DNA of 64,000 nt from Selenomonadaceae bacterium (GTDB taxonomy: Bacteria > Bacillota > Negativicutes > Selenomonadales > Selenomonadaceae). The stretch covers positions 1-64,000 of the forward strand of contig JAFWFO010000015.1 in assembly GCA_017515635.1 (NCBI GenBank), given 5' to 3'. Shown here piece after piece: positions 23,477 to 32,559 of the stretch. The position numbers were made by a program, and so were the translations under genes. Numbering within the stretch: position 1 is the stretch's first letter; each line of letters begins with the position of its first letter. The notes below the pieces were generated by a model. The model had not been told where the DNA came from, ran no database searches, and saw nothing but the letters and a program-made list of their open reading frames with translations.

Positions 23477-25306
23477 ATGGCGAAAGATATGACTAAGAAA
23501 CAAATTATAATCGTCGGCGGCGGCATTTCCGGCTTGCTCGCCACGATTAAGGTTTGCGAACTCGGCGGCGAAGTTTTGCTGTTCAGCTACTGCCCCGTCA
23601 AACGTTCGCATTCCCTGTGCGCGCAGGGCGGCATTAACGCCTGCATGGACACCAAAGGCGAACACGACAGCATTTACGAACACTTCGACGATACTGTTTA
23701 CGGCGGCGACTTTTTGGCTGACCAAGTTGCAGTTAAAGGCATGGTCGAGGCGGCTCCGAAACTGATTAAAATGTTCGACCGCATGGGCGTTCCGTTTACG
23801 CGTACTTCCGAAGGCGTTTTGGACTTGCGCAACTTCGGCGGCCAGAAAAACAAACGTACCTGCTTCGCGGGTTCGACGACGGGGCAACAAATTCTTTACG
23901 CGCTTGATGAACAAGTTCGTCGTTGGGAAGTTAAAGGCTCCGTCAAAAAATACGAGTTCTGGGAATTCGTCAAGATTGTCAAAAACAAAGAAGGTATCTG
24001 CCGCGGCATTATCGCGCAGAGCATGAACTCAATGGAAATTCGCGCCTTCCGTGCCGATACGGTTATTTTGGCAACGGGCGGCCCCGGTCAAGTTTTCGGA
24101 CGTTGCACGGCGTCAACGATTTGTAACGGCTCGGCAGTCAGTGCGGTTTATCAGCAAGGCGCGGAAATTGCAAACCCCGAATTTATTCAGATTCACCCGA
24201 CGGCAATCCCCGGCTCCGACAAAAACCGTTTGATGTCCGAAGCTTGCCGCGGTGAAGGCGGACGCGTTTGGGTGTGGCGTGAAAACCCGCAAACTCATGA
24301 AAAAGAGCGTTGGTACTTCCTCGAAGATATGTATCCCGCTTACGGCAATTTGGTTCCGCGTGACGTGGCAAGCCGTGCGATTTACAAAGTCTGCGAACAC
24401 ATGAAACTTGGCATAAACGGCGAACACCGCGTTTACCTCGACTTGTCGCACATTGACGGCGATTATCTCTTGCGCAAACTCGGCGGCATTTTGGAAATGT
24501 ATTCGGAATTCGTCGGCAAAGATCCGCGTGAAGTCCCGATGGAAATTTTCCCCAGCGTTCATTACTCAATGGGCGGCATTTGGGTCGACAGGCTCCACAA
24601 CACGAACATTCCCGGCTTGATGGCGTCCGGCGAATGCGATTACCAATATCACGGCGCAAACCGTCTCGGCGCAAACTCGCTGTTGAGCGCGGCTTATTCG
24701 GGAACTGTCAGCGGCCCCGAAGCAATGAAATGGGCACGCACGGGCAACAAAGGTTCCGAACTCACCGACGGCGAACTTGAAACGGCGCGTCAGGAAGTTC
24801 AAGACGAATACGATAAAATTTTGCAGATGAACGGCTCCGAGAACGCTCATAAACTTCATCACGAAATGGGCGACCTCATGTACAAATATGTGGCGATTGA
24901 GCGCGACAACAACGGTCTTGACGCGTGCCTTGTCGAACTCAAAAAGATTCTCAAGCGTTGGGAAGACATCGGAATTACCGACCGCGGCAACGTCGCCAAC
25001 CAAGAAGCAATGTTCGTTCGTCAGTTGCGCAACATGATTCTTTACGCAATGGCCATCACGAAAGGTGCCCGTTGCCGTGACGAATCACGCGGTGCGCACG
25101 CGAAAATTGTTCTTGAAAACGGCAAGCAGAAACACGACAAAGACGGCGAACTCGTTTTCATGGGACGCGACGATAAAAACTTCATGCGCGTCACAATCGT
25201 CAACTACGACAAGAAAACCGAAGAGCCGATTGTTACTTATCGCGAATTCGATCACTCGCTGATTAAACCGCGTGCCCGCAACTACGCCGTCGCCAAGAAA
25301 GAGTAA
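23477..25306 (+). CDS. sdhA: succinate dehydrogenase/fumarate reductase flavoprotein subunit
   Basis: The 609-residue flavoprotein starts with the dinucleotide-binding motif IVGGGISGLLA. RSHSLCAQGG contains the His that carries covalent FAD. HPTAIPG, SEACRGEGG and GANRLGANSLLSA are catalytic and FAD-binding signatures. With SdhB and SdhC it interconverts succinate and fumarate; in a fermenter with class I fumarase and PFOR, fumarate reduction is the likely direction. The ATG has AAGGAG eight bases upstream. Confidence 0.95.
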   Translation: MAKDMTKKQIIIVGGGISGLLATIKVCELGGEVLLFSYCPVKRSHSLCAQGGINACMDTKGEHDSIYEHFDDTVYGGDFLADQVAVKGMVEAAPKLIKMFDRMGVPFTRTSEGVLDLRNFGGQKNKRTCFAGSTTGQQILYALDEQVRRWEVKGSVKKYEFWEFVKIVKNKEGICRGIIAQSMNSMEIRAFRADTVILATGGPGQVFGRCTASTICNGSAVSAVYQQGAEIANPEFIQIHPTAIPGSDKNRLMSEACRGEGGRVWVWRENPQTHEKERWYFLEDMYPAYGNLVPRDVASRAIYKVCEHMKLGINGEHRVYLDLSHIDGDYLLRKLGGILEMYSEFVGKDPREVPMEIFPSVHYSMGGIWVDRLHNTNIPGLMASGECDYQYHGANRLGANSLLSAAYSGTVSGPEAMKWARTGNKGSELTDGELETARQEVQDEYDKILQMNGSENAHKLHHEMGDLMYKYVAIERDNNGLDACLVELKKILKRWEDIGITDRGNVANQEAMFVRQLRNMILYAMAITKGARCRDESRGAHAKIVLENGKQKHDKDGELVFMGRDDKNFMRVTIVNYDKKTEEPIVTYREFDHSLIKPRARNYAVAKKE

Positions 25307-25319
25307 AGGAGCGTTTGCC

Positions 25320-26066
25320 ATGGCTGATAAAGTCAGATTTATTATTGAGCGGCAGGACGGCCCCGACGAAAAGCCTTACACGCAAGAATTTGACGTGGAA
25401 TATCGTCCCGGCTTGAACGTCGTTGCCGCGCTCATGGAAATTCAAAAAAATCCCGTCACCGTCGACGGCAAAAAAGTTCCGCCCGTCGTTTGGGAATGCA
25501 ACTGCCTTGAAAAAGTTTGCGGCGCGTGCATGATGGTTATCAACGGCATGGCTCGTCAAGCTTGCTGTGCGCTCGTCGACGAAATTCAAAAGCCGATTAA
25601 ATTGCAACCTGCGCGGACGTTCCCCGTCATTCGTGACTTGTTGATTGACCGCACGCGCATGTTTGAAGCGTTGAAGAAAATTCAAGGTTGGGTTGAACTT
25701 GACGGCTCGTGGGATGTCAAAGACGCCCCGATTCAAAATCCGTACACCGCCGCGACCGCTTACGAAATTTCGCACTGCATGACTTGTGGTTGTTGTCTGG
25801 AAGCTTGCCCGAACGTGGGTCCGCAATCGGATTTCATCGGCCCCGCGCCGACTGTGCAAGCTTATCTGTTCAATCTGCACCCGCTCGGAAAATTCGACGC
25901 GCCCAAACGTCTCAACGCGCTCATGGAAAAGGGCGGCATCACCAGTTGCGGCAACTCTCAAAACTGCGTCGAAGTTTGCCCGAAATCAATCAAGCTCACG
26001 ACTTACCTTGCGCAACTCAATCGCGACGTGAATATTCAGGCGTTGAAAAATATTTTCGACAACTGA
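25320..26066 (+). CDS. sdhB: succinate dehydrogenase/fumarate reductase iron-sulfur subunit
   Basis: The 248-residue protein has the three clusters of this family: a plant-type [2Fe-2S] site (CNCLEKVCGAC with a later Cys), a [4Fe-4S] site (CMTCGCCLEACP) and a [3Fe-4S] site (CGNSQNCVEVCPK). It passes electrons between cytochrome b and the FAD of SdhA. The frame is open 16 codons upstream of 25320, but AAGGAG eight bases before the ATG fixes this start. It ends the fumarase-sdh group, followed by a terminator. Confidence 0.95.
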   Translation: MADKVRFIIERQDGPDEKPYTQEFDVEYRPGLNVVAALMEIQKNPVTVDGKKVPPVVWECNCLEKVCGACMMVINGMARQACCALVDEIQKPIKLQPARTFPVIRDLLIDRTRMFEALKKIQGWVELDGSWDVKDAPIQNPYTAATAYEISHCMTCGCCLEACPNVGPQSDFIGPAPTVQAYLFNLHPLGKFDAPKRLNALMEKGGITSCGNSQNCVEVCPKSIKLTTYLAQLNRDVNIQALKNIFDN

Positions 26067-26090
26067 ACTCGGCTTGAAGTAAAAAAATTT

Positions 26091-26118
26091 CCCCGTCACA
26101 ATTCGGCGGGGATTTTTT
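26091..26118 (+). terminator. terminator of the sdhCAB operon
   Basis: CCCCGTC pairs with GGCGGGG (7 bp, one G-U) and is followed by ATTTTTT; a run of seven A precedes the stem. Confidence 0.8.
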
Positions 26119-26147
26119 GTACTGTAATCTGCGAGAAGGCAACCGAC

Positions 26148-26360
26148 ATGAAAATTATTTGTGATGAAAAAATTTGCGTGAAGTGTTTGGCGTGCGTAAC
26201 TGAATCGGAATTTGGCGGAGTGTTTTTTGAGCGCGGCAGAATTTTTTTCGACGAAACTCGCCCCGAAGATTGGGAAAATATTTTCGCGATATGTCCCGTC
26301 GGTGCAATAAAAAAATCGGTCACCGAAGTAACCGATAACGTTTCAAAGTTCAGTGATTAA
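26148..26360 (+). CDS. small ferredoxin-like protein, single [4Fe-4S] site
   Basis: A 70-residue protein with CVKCLAC (Cys10, Cys13, Cys16) and a distant ICPVGAI cysteine, the CxxCxxC...CP layout of one-cluster ferredoxins. It may act as a soluble electron carrier, perhaps for PFOR or other low-potential enzymes; the partner is unknown. GAAGG lies eight bases before the ATG. Its last 18 bases overlap the convergent CNNM gene. Confidence 0.8.
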   Translation: MKIICDEKICVKCLACVTESEFGGVFFERGRIFFDETRPEDWENIFAICPVGAIKKSVTEVTDNVSKFSD

Positions 26361-27617
26361 AATTTTCGCAATGCGCACGCCCGCCATTTCCGCGACTTTG
26401 AATCGGAAACCGTTCCATTCGCGAATCTCGCCGACTTTCGGAATGTAACCGAATTGCGAAGTCAAAAAGCCGCCCATCGTCTGAAAATGATCGTGCTCCT
26501 CGTTGGGCAACATTTCAATGTTGAAACGTTCCTTGAATTCGTCAATGTCACAAAGCCCGTCGACCGTCCAAGAATTATCCTTGTTGCGCGTGAATTTCTG
26601 TTCGGGCTCTTCTTCGGCTGACGTGTCGACAATCTCGCGCAAAATGTCATCAAGCGTGATAAAGCCGATAACACCGCCGTATTCGTCGTTTACCATTGCT
26701 TCGGAAATGCCGAGTGAGCGAAACTTTTCGACGATTCGCAACGCCTCCATCGTTCGCGGAACGTAACTGGCTTTTTTAATCAGCGCGGACAAATCAACTT
26801 CGCGCCCGTGCGTCAAAACCGCGTCGAGTAAATCTTTGGCGTAAATCAAACCTTTGCATTCGTCGAGACTGCCCAAGCCGACCGGAAAAATCGTGTGGGG
26901 ACTGTCTTGCACGATTTTTAAATTTGTTTCAAGTTCGTCTGTCAAATCAAGCCAAACGATTTTAACTCGCGGCGTCATGAGCGAATAGGCCGTCTCGTCG
27001 CCGATGTCAAAAATTCTGTCGACCATTTCTTGTTCGGATTTTTCAATCGTGCCGTCCTCGGTGCCCTGTTCAATCAAATCCAAAACTTCATCTTCGGTGA
27101 CGGCGTCATTTTGCGAAGAATTCAGCCCAAACATAAAAGCGAATCCGTCGGCGATTTTCGACAGCAACGCTACAAACGGACTCATCAGCAAAACCAGCAC
27201 GCGAAAAGTTTTGTGTTTGTCGAGCAAAATTTTTTCGGGATTGCGTTTCGCCGCCTGTTTCGGCAAAAATTCCCCGAACAGCAAAAAAATAAATGTCGTG
27301 ACGATTAAAACTATCGCCGTCGAAATAATTTCTTCTTGCTCAAGAAAATCTATCCTTGCGGCAAGCGGCGGTATCGACAGCACGGCACACACGCCCGCGA
27401 AAATTCCCGTGGAAGTTATTCCGATTTGCGCGACGTTCAACGCAGCGGGCGACTCCAAAATTTTTAAAGCCGCTTTGGCATTCGTGTCTCCGTCGTCGGA
27501 AAGTTTTTCAAGCCGTCCGCGATGACTTTCGATTAACGCCGTTTCCATTAACGAAAAATATCCGCTCACCGCCGCCAAAACGATTATCAGCAGGGGCGGA
27601 ATTAATTCTGTGTCCAA
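26343..27617 (-). CDS. CNNM/CorC-type membrane protein with CBS pair (hemolysin-related family)
   Basis: The 424-residue protein has an N-terminal CNNM (DUF21) domain with about four membrane helices (residues 1-190, including SLMETALIES and FGEFLPKQAAKRNP), a CBS pair (about 200-330; LMTPRVKIVWLD, GGVIGFITLDDIL) and a C-terminal CorC/HlyC domain (about 345-424). The family is linked to Mg2+ and Co2+ export or homeostasis rather than true haemolysis. The start is TTG at 27617, with GAGGTG upstream; no ATG fits. Confidence 0.88.
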   Translation of the reverse strand: MDTELIPPLLIIVLAAVSGYFSLMETALIESHRGRLEKLSDDGDTNAKAALKILESPAALNVAQIGITSTGIFAGVCAVLSIPPLAARIDFLEQEEIISTAIVLIVTTFIFLLFGEFLPKQAAKRNPEKILLDKHKTFRVLVLLMSPFVALLSKIADGFAFMFGLNSSQNDAVTEDEVLDLIEQGTEDGTIEKSEQEMVDRIFDIGDETAYSLMTPRVKIVWLDLTDELETNLKIVQDSPHTIFPVGLGSLDECKGLIYAKDLLDAVLTHGREVDLSALIKKASYVPRTMEALRIVEKFRSLGISEAMVNDEYGGVIGFITLDDILREIVDTSAEEEPEQKFTRNKDNSWTVDGLCDIDEFKERFNIEMLPNEEHDHFQTMGGFLTSQFGYIPKVGEIREWNGFRFKVAEMAGVRIAKILITEL

Positions 27618-27633
27618 AAATTTTTACACCTCA

Positions 27634-28809
27634 TTAAAGCGAAATTCTCAAATATTCGTCAAGCATATCGGTAACCGTCATGTGACCTTTCGGGTTGTCT
27701 TTGGTTAAGTCGAGGACTTGGACGACGGAATAATAAATCGCCGATTCGACACTGCCCGGCACCAAATTTTCCCAGTTGCGATAATCGTAAGCGCGTTCGT
27801 TGATTGTGTTTTGCGGACGCCCGAAAACTTCCAGCTCACACAGAAATTGAATTTGTTTCGTCTTCGGACGCAAGCAATAATGTTCCAGCACGTAACTTTG
27901 TTGCCGCAAAATCGCTTCGTCTTCGGGACGGTAGCGATAACCTTTTTCCCGCGCAGTCAAAATTTCCAATGAGGAATCATCTTCGCCGTAAAAGTCGCCG
28001 TCCGAATTTTGCGGCTCGCGTTCAATCATGCGAATCCAAAAATCTGCCATGTATTCGGTCGTGGAATATGGCATTTTTTTCCACTGAACGGACGTTTTGT
28101 CCAGATAGTAAGTGTAAGTTTCGTCGACCGCCAATTTTACGAAACGTTGCTTGAGTTGCTTTAAATTTTTCGGCGAAGTGTCCGATTGGCGCGCAGGTTC
28201 CGTGCGCTGTGGTTTCGGTTTTTCGACGGGGCGCGGCTCAATAACAGGTTCCTCGACGGGTTGCGGTTCTTTGACGGGTTCAGGCTTCGGATTTTTAAAC
28301 GGCTCGTCAACGGGTTGCGGTTCGGGTTTCGTGACAGGTTCGGAGGTTTGGTGCGAAATGTCGTCAAAAATCAAAGTGTCGCCCAAATCGTCATCGTCGG
28401 AAACTTCTTCAATTTGCGGTTCGTCAATCGGCTGTGGCTCAGGTTCGTTGACGGGTTGCGGCTGTGGTTCATCAATCGGTTGCGGTTGTGGTTCGGGCTC
28501 GTTGACGGGCTGCGGCTCAGGTTCAGGTTGCGGCTCATCAATCGGTTGCGGTTGTGGTTCGGGTCTGTTGATTGGTTCGGGCTTTTCAATCGGCTCCGGT
28601 TTTTCGACGACGGGCGCAGGCGGTTCAACGGGAGTTTCAATCGGCGGCGGGATTTCGCGTATCGGCTCCGGCTTTTCGACGGGTTTGGGCGCAGGTTTTT
28701 CGTCCTCGAATTCTCCGCCGAAAATCACAACGTCTTCGACCGCCGAAACATTTGGCGAATTCATCAGCAATGCGAGTAATGCCGCGCCCGCGATTAATTT
28801 TCGTCTCAC
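27634..28809 (-). CDS. secreted protein with a Pro/Glu/Gln-rich repeat region and a C-terminal domain of unknown function
   Basis: The 391-residue protein has a signal peptide (to about residue 23, VSA). Residues 35-215 are low complexity, built from units such as QPIDEPQP and QPVNEPEP, likely an extended periplasmic or wall-spanning spacer as in TonB-like and adhesin proteins. Residues about 220-391 form a globular domain (TYTYYLDKTSV, EHYCLRPKTKQIQFLCELEVF) of the sort seen in small surface-adhesin-like proteins; I do not assign a function. The start is GTG with GAGG seven bases upstream, 10 nt after rsmG. Confidence 0.75.
   Translation of the reverse strand: MRRKLIAGAALLALLMNSPNVSAVEDVVIFGGEFEDEKPAPKPVEKPEPIREIPPPIETPVEPPAPVVEKPEPIEKPEPINRPEPQPQPIDEPQPEPEPQPVNEPEPQPQPIDEPQPQPVNEPEPQPIDEPQIEEVSDDDDLGDTLIFDDISHQTSEPVTKPEPQPVDEPFKNPKPEPVKEPQPVEEPVIEPRPVEKPKPQRTEPARQSDTSPKNLKQLKQRFVKLAVDETYTYYLDKTSVQWKKMPYSTTEYMADFWIRMIEREPQNSDGDFYGEDDSSLEILTAREKGYRYRPEDEAILRQQSYVLEHYCLRPKTKQIQFLCELEVFGRPQNTINERAYDYRNWENLVPGSVESAIYYSVVQVLDLTKDNPKGHMTVTDMLDEYLRISL
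28420..28590 (-). repeat. imperfect tandem repeats encoding the P/E/Q-rich spacer
   Basis: Units of about 24-30 bp (variants of GGTTCATCAATCGGTTGCGG) recur several times in this stretch and encode PQPIDEPQ / PEPQPVNE motifs. Repeat-number variation would change only spacer length, since units are multiples of three. Confidence 0.7.
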
Positions 28810-28818
28810 GTCAACACC

Positions 28819-29535
28819 TCATCTCAAATTTACGGTTCGGATTAAATTTTCACGCCTTGGAAATTTTTCGGGAGTAGATTTCTTTTTGTCCACGAAAATT
28901 ACTGCGCGTGATTCGTCAATCGTTGGCAATTTCGGTTCGCGAATCAAAATTTCTCCGCCGCCCAAAATTTTTATCGCCGCACGTGCTTCGTCGAGTTCTT
29001 CGGAAAAATTTTTGCCTTTCATTGCGATAAATTTTCCACCGACCGCAACGAACGGTAAACAATATTCCGCCAAGACGTTCAAGCGGGCGACGGCTCGCGA
29101 CGTGACGATTTCAAATTGCTCACGAAAAATTTTTTGTTGTGCAAGTTCTTCCGCTCGTCCGTGAAAAATTTCGACGTTTTCAAGCTCCAATTCGTTGACG
29201 ACACGTTTTAAAAATTCCACGCGCTTGTTGAGCGAATCAATCAGCCAAACTTTTAGCTGAGGACGAAAAATTTTCAGCGGAATGCCGGGGAAACCCGCGC
29301 CCGTGCCCACGTCCAAAATTTTTTCGTCGCCGCGAAAAATTTTGTCGTCCCACGCGCTCAACGAATCAATCACGTGTTTTATCGCGAAGTCACGCGGCTC
29401 GGTCAGCGTCGTCAAATTCATTTTTTGATTTACGTCGACGACCAGCCGAAAAAATTTTTCAAACTTGTCGAGTTGCGTGCCGTCAAGTTCCAATCCGAAA
29501 CTTTGTATTGCTGAAATTAATTCGTCACGAAACAT
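28819..29535 (-). CDS. rsmG: 16S rRNA (guanine527-N7)-methyltransferase
   Basis: The 238-residue protein has the RsmG/GidB signatures: MNLTTLTEPRDFAIKHVIDSL, SAM motif ILDVGTGAGFPGIPL, and the SRAVA segment. It methylates N7 of G527 in the 530 loop of 16S rRNA. It follows mnmG, the conserved gidA-gidB order, with a hairpin terminator between them. ATG start with GGTGAT upstream. Confidence 0.95.
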   Translation of the reverse strand: MFRDELISAIQSFGLELDGTQLDKFEKFFRLVVDVNQKMNLTTLTEPRDFAIKHVIDSLSAWDDKIFRGDEKILDVGTGAGFPGIPLKIFRPQLKVWLIDSLNKRVEFLKRVVNELELENVEIFHGRAEELAQQKIFREQFEIVTSRAVARLNVLAEYCLPFVAVGGKFIAMKGKNFSEELDEARAAIKILGGGEILIREPKLPTIDESRAVIFVDKKKSTPEKFPRRENLIRTVNLR

Positions 29536-29593
29536 TTTATCATCACCGCAGATATTTTAATCGCCGCGTCTAGTCAAGTCAAACATAAAAAAA

Positions 29594-29611
29594 CGCCGAC
29601 CGCTGTCGACG
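29594..29611 (-). terminator. terminator between mnmG and rsmG
   Basis: On the minus strand a 7-bp stem (one G-U) closes a four-base loop and is followed by seven T. It ends mnmG transcripts. Confidence 0.7.
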
Positions 29612-29618
29612 AAAATTT

Positions 29619-31481
29619 TTATCTTAAAGTTTCAAGCCACACAAGTAAGACGGAAATATCTGCAGGCGACACGCCCGAAATTCGCGACGCTTGCCCGATT
29701 GAACGCGGTTTGACTTCTGAAAGTTTTTCGCGGGCTTCGACGCGCAGATTTTTCAGCTCGTGATAATTTATGTTCGACGGAATGATTTTGTCTTCAAGTT
29801 TGTCGAGTTTCGCGGCAAGTTCCGATTGCTTTTTGATGTATCCTTCGTAGAAAATCGAAATTTCAACCTGCGCGGCGACCTCGGACGAAATTTCGGGCAG
29901 ATCGAACGCCGAACGAATTTTTTCATAGGTGACGTTTGGTCTTCGCAAAATTTCTGCAAGCGGCATCGTGTTATGAATTTCCCCAACGTTCAGCGCGGAA
30001 AGTTTTTCGTTGATTTCGGCGGACGGCGTCAATTTTATTTCATTGAGTCGTTTTGTTGCGGAAAAAATTTCGTCGCGTTTGGTCTCGAAAATTTTTTGAC
30101 GTTCGGGCGACGCCAAACCGATTCGGATTGCGTGCGGCGTCAATCGCAAGTCCGCGTTGTCCTGCCGCAACAATAATCTGTACTCCGCCCGCGAAGTCAT
30201 CATGCGATAAGGTTCGTTCGTGCCCTTCGTGACCAAATCGTCAATCAACACGCCGATATAACCTTCGGAGCGTTTCAAAATCAACGGCTCGAAATTTTTC
30301 ACGTAAGCCGCCGCGTTTATGCCCGCGATTAAACCTTGAGCCGCCGCTTCTTCGTAGCCTGAAGTGCCGTTCGATTGTCCCGCAGAAAAAAATCCCGCGA
30401 TTGTTTTGAATTCAAGCGTCGGTTTGAGTTGCAACGGGTCGAGGCAGTCATATTCGATAGCATAGCCCGCCCGCATGATTTTTGCGCGTTCGAGGCCGGG
30501 TATCGTGTGCAAAAATTCAATTTGAACGTCCATGGGCATCGAAGTCGACATGCCTTGCACGTAAAATTCCTGCGTGTTCAAACCTTCCGGTTCCAAAAAT
30601 AATTGGTGACGTTCTTTGTCGGGGAAACGAATTATTTTCGATTCGATTGACGGGCAATATCTGGGGCCGATTCCTTCGATAATTCCGTTCGCCATCGGTG
30701 CACGGTGAAGGTTACGGCGTAAAATTTCGTGCGTGCGCTCGTTCGTGTACGTCAAATAACAATTCACGAGATTTTTTACAGGCTCACGCGTCATGAACGA
30801 AAAATTTTGCGGAAATTCGTCGCCGCGTTGAATTTCCATTTTGTCGAAATCCAAAGTTCTAGCGTCAACCCGCGCAGGCGTGCCCGTCTTGAAACGCATG
30901 AGTTTGACGCCCAAATTTTTCAGCGAAGTCGACAGTTTCATTGCGGCGCGCTGACCGTTGGGGCCTCCGTCGAAAATACTTTCGCCGATTATGATTCGCC
31001 CGCTCAAATAAGTTCCGCTCGCCAAAATCACCGCGTCCGCCAAAAAAGTTTCGCCCGTTTCAGCTTCGACGCCGACGATTTTGTTATTTTCGACCAAAAT
31101 ATTTTCAATCAGCAGTTGTTTCAAGTCCAAACCGTCAACATTTTCGCAAACGCGTTTCATGACGGCTTGATAAATTTTTTTGTCGGCTTGGGCGCGCAAT
31201 GCTTGAACTGCGAAACCTTTGCCGGTGTTGAGCGTGCGGAATTGGATACAAGTTTCGTCAGCGGCAATTCCCATTTGCCCGCCGAGCGCGTCAAGTTCGC
31301 GAACGAGATGACCTTTGGCGGGGCCTCCGATTGACGGGTTGCAAGGCATCATCGCAAGATTTTCCAGTGACAAAGTTGTCAACAAAGTTTTGCAACCGAG
31401 TCGCGCACTTGCCAACGCCGCTTCAATTCCCGCGTGTCCCGCTCCGACAACAATCACGTCGTATTTATCTGCTGTGAACAT
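29619..31481 (-). CDS. mnmG: tRNA uridine-5-carboxymethylaminomethyl modification protein MnmG (GidA)
   Basis: The 620-residue FAD protein starts VVGAGHAGIEAALASARLG (FAD-binding) and has MPCNPSIGGPAKGHL and DALGGQMG typical of MnmG. With MnmE it installs the cmnm5 group at U34 of tRNAs that read split codon boxes. Start ATG with AAAGGAGG upstream. mnmE, the usual upstream neighbour, is absent here; instead a restriction-modification pair ends only 10 nt upstream. Confidence 0.96.
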   Translation of the reverse strand: MFTADKYDVIVVGAGHAGIEAALASARLGCKTLLTTLSLENLAMMPCNPSIGGPAKGHLVRELDALGGQMGIAADETCIQFRTLNTGKGFAVQALRAQADKKIYQAVMKRVCENVDGLDLKQLLIENILVENNKIVGVEAETGETFLADAVILASGTYLSGRIIIGESIFDGGPNGQRAAMKLSTSLKNLGVKLMRFKTGTPARVDARTLDFDKMEIQRGDEFPQNFSFMTREPVKNLVNCYLTYTNERTHEILRRNLHRAPMANGIIEGIGPRYCPSIESKIIRFPDKERHQLFLEPEGLNTQEFYVQGMSTSMPMDVQIEFLHTIPGLERAKIMRAGYAIEYDCLDPLQLKPTLEFKTIAGFFSAGQSNGTSGYEEAAAQGLIAGINAAAYVKNFEPLILKRSEGYIGVLIDDLVTKGTNEPYRMMTSRAEYRLLLRQDNADLRLTPHAIRIGLASPERQKIFETKRDEIFSATKRLNEIKLTPSAEINEKLSALNVGEIHNTMPLAEILRRPNVTYEKIRSAFDLPEISSEVAAQVEISIFYEGYIKKQSELAAKLDKLEDKIIPSNINYHELKNLRVEAREKLSEVKPRSIGQASRISGVSPADISVLLVWLETLR

Positions 31482-31491
31482 AATGCCTCCT

Positions 31492-32559
31492 TTAAGTTAT
31501 GAAAACGTTCGCACGGATTTTTTTGCACAGAGCCGAAATAAGCACGTGTCGCGGCGGACATATTGCCGCCAAAATAATATCCTGAAAACACGGACGAATT
31601 TCTTGCTTGTCGTTCGGTCGGATTGAACCCGAATACAAAGAAAAACTTTTGGCGTTATGTGCGAACGACAAAATATTTACTTCGCTCGTCGTTTCGGAAA
31701 GAAAATTTTTCAGATTCAGCGCGGTGCTCGAAGAAATATAATCGGCAAGAGTGTCTTGAACAATCCAAATGGCAATTCCGCCCCATTCCGTTGCGGCTTG
31801 AGATTTCACTAAAAGTTGACTTGCCATACGTGCCCAAACCTGACGATAATTTATCCCCGGCGCGTTATGTGTTCGTCCGAGAATGCAATCTTCAAACGAC
31901 TGAGGAATTGTGGTGCGAAATTTTTTGTTGCCGCCCGAAGTGCTTGAAGTCATAACCTCGACAATCACGGGTGCGCCGACAGGAAAATTTTCAATCAAAA
32001 TTTCGGAATTATTTTTGGTGACAACGTAATTGTTTTCGGCAAGCACGCGTTTCAGTTGCGACCAAGGAATATTTGAAAACTCCGCCGCTTGACGTGCTGT
32101 AACGGTTGCCAACGGCATCAAAACATAATCGAACGTGTAATCAAAAGTCACGGGATTTTCTTCGCCGCGAGAATATTTTATCTTCAATTCCGACCAAACG
32201 CCGATTTGTGCTCCTTTCGGGAAGTTGCATTTGTTCAGCAAAGCAGTTTGAGTTTCACCGCGAAAAATTTCGGGCGTAGCGTTCTTGCCCATGTAAAACA
32301 ATCTGCGCGGACAAATTATCCAAGGCGGTGTATCGTCACGGATTTGAATCGAACAAATTCCCGCCGAAACTTTTTCCATGCCCGAAAAAAAATTTTGCAA
32401 TTCGGGATGGTCGGATAAGTTTATTTCGGATTGGAAACGATTTCCGCCGCCGTCGCATGTTGCCGACATGAACGGACAAAAAGCACGTCTGCGGAATTCT
32501 TTCACGCTCGAATTTTTGGCTGTAACGGGGTAACCGAACAGCTCGTAAATTTTCGACAT
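31492..32559 (-). CDS. NotI-like type II restriction endonuclease
   Basis: A 355-residue protein. Four N-terminal cysteines (Cys28 in FCPF, Cys35 in ATCDG, Cys69 in GICSI, Cys83 in IICPRR) have the spacing of the metal-binding fold of NotI as I recall it. FDYTFDYVL (Asp140) and VIVEVMTS (Glu201) occupy the positions of the PD-(D/E)xK active-site strands, with Met where NotI carries Gln. The frame is open 41 codons further, but the ATG at 32559 overlaps the methyltransferase TGA (TGATG) and has GGAGG seven bases upstream. Its target sequence cannot be deduced. Adjacent C5 methyltransferase supports the role. Confidence 0.72.
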   Translation of the reverse strand: MSKIYELFGYPVTAKNSSVKEFRRRAFCPFMSATCDGGGNRFQSEINLSDHPELQNFFSGMEKVSAGICSIQIRDDTPPWIICPRRLFYMGKNATPEIFRGETQTALLNKCNFPKGAQIGVWSELKIKYSRGEENPVTFDYTFDYVLMPLATVTARQAAEFSNIPWSQLKRVLAENNYVVTKNNSEILIENFPVGAPVIVEVMTSSTSGGNKKFRTTIPQSFEDCILGRTHNAPGINYRQVWARMASQLLVKSQAATEWGGIAIWIVQDTLADYISSSTALNLKNFLSETTSEVNILSFAHNAKSFSLYSGSIRPNDKQEIRPCFQDIILAAICPPRHVLISALCKKIRANVFIT

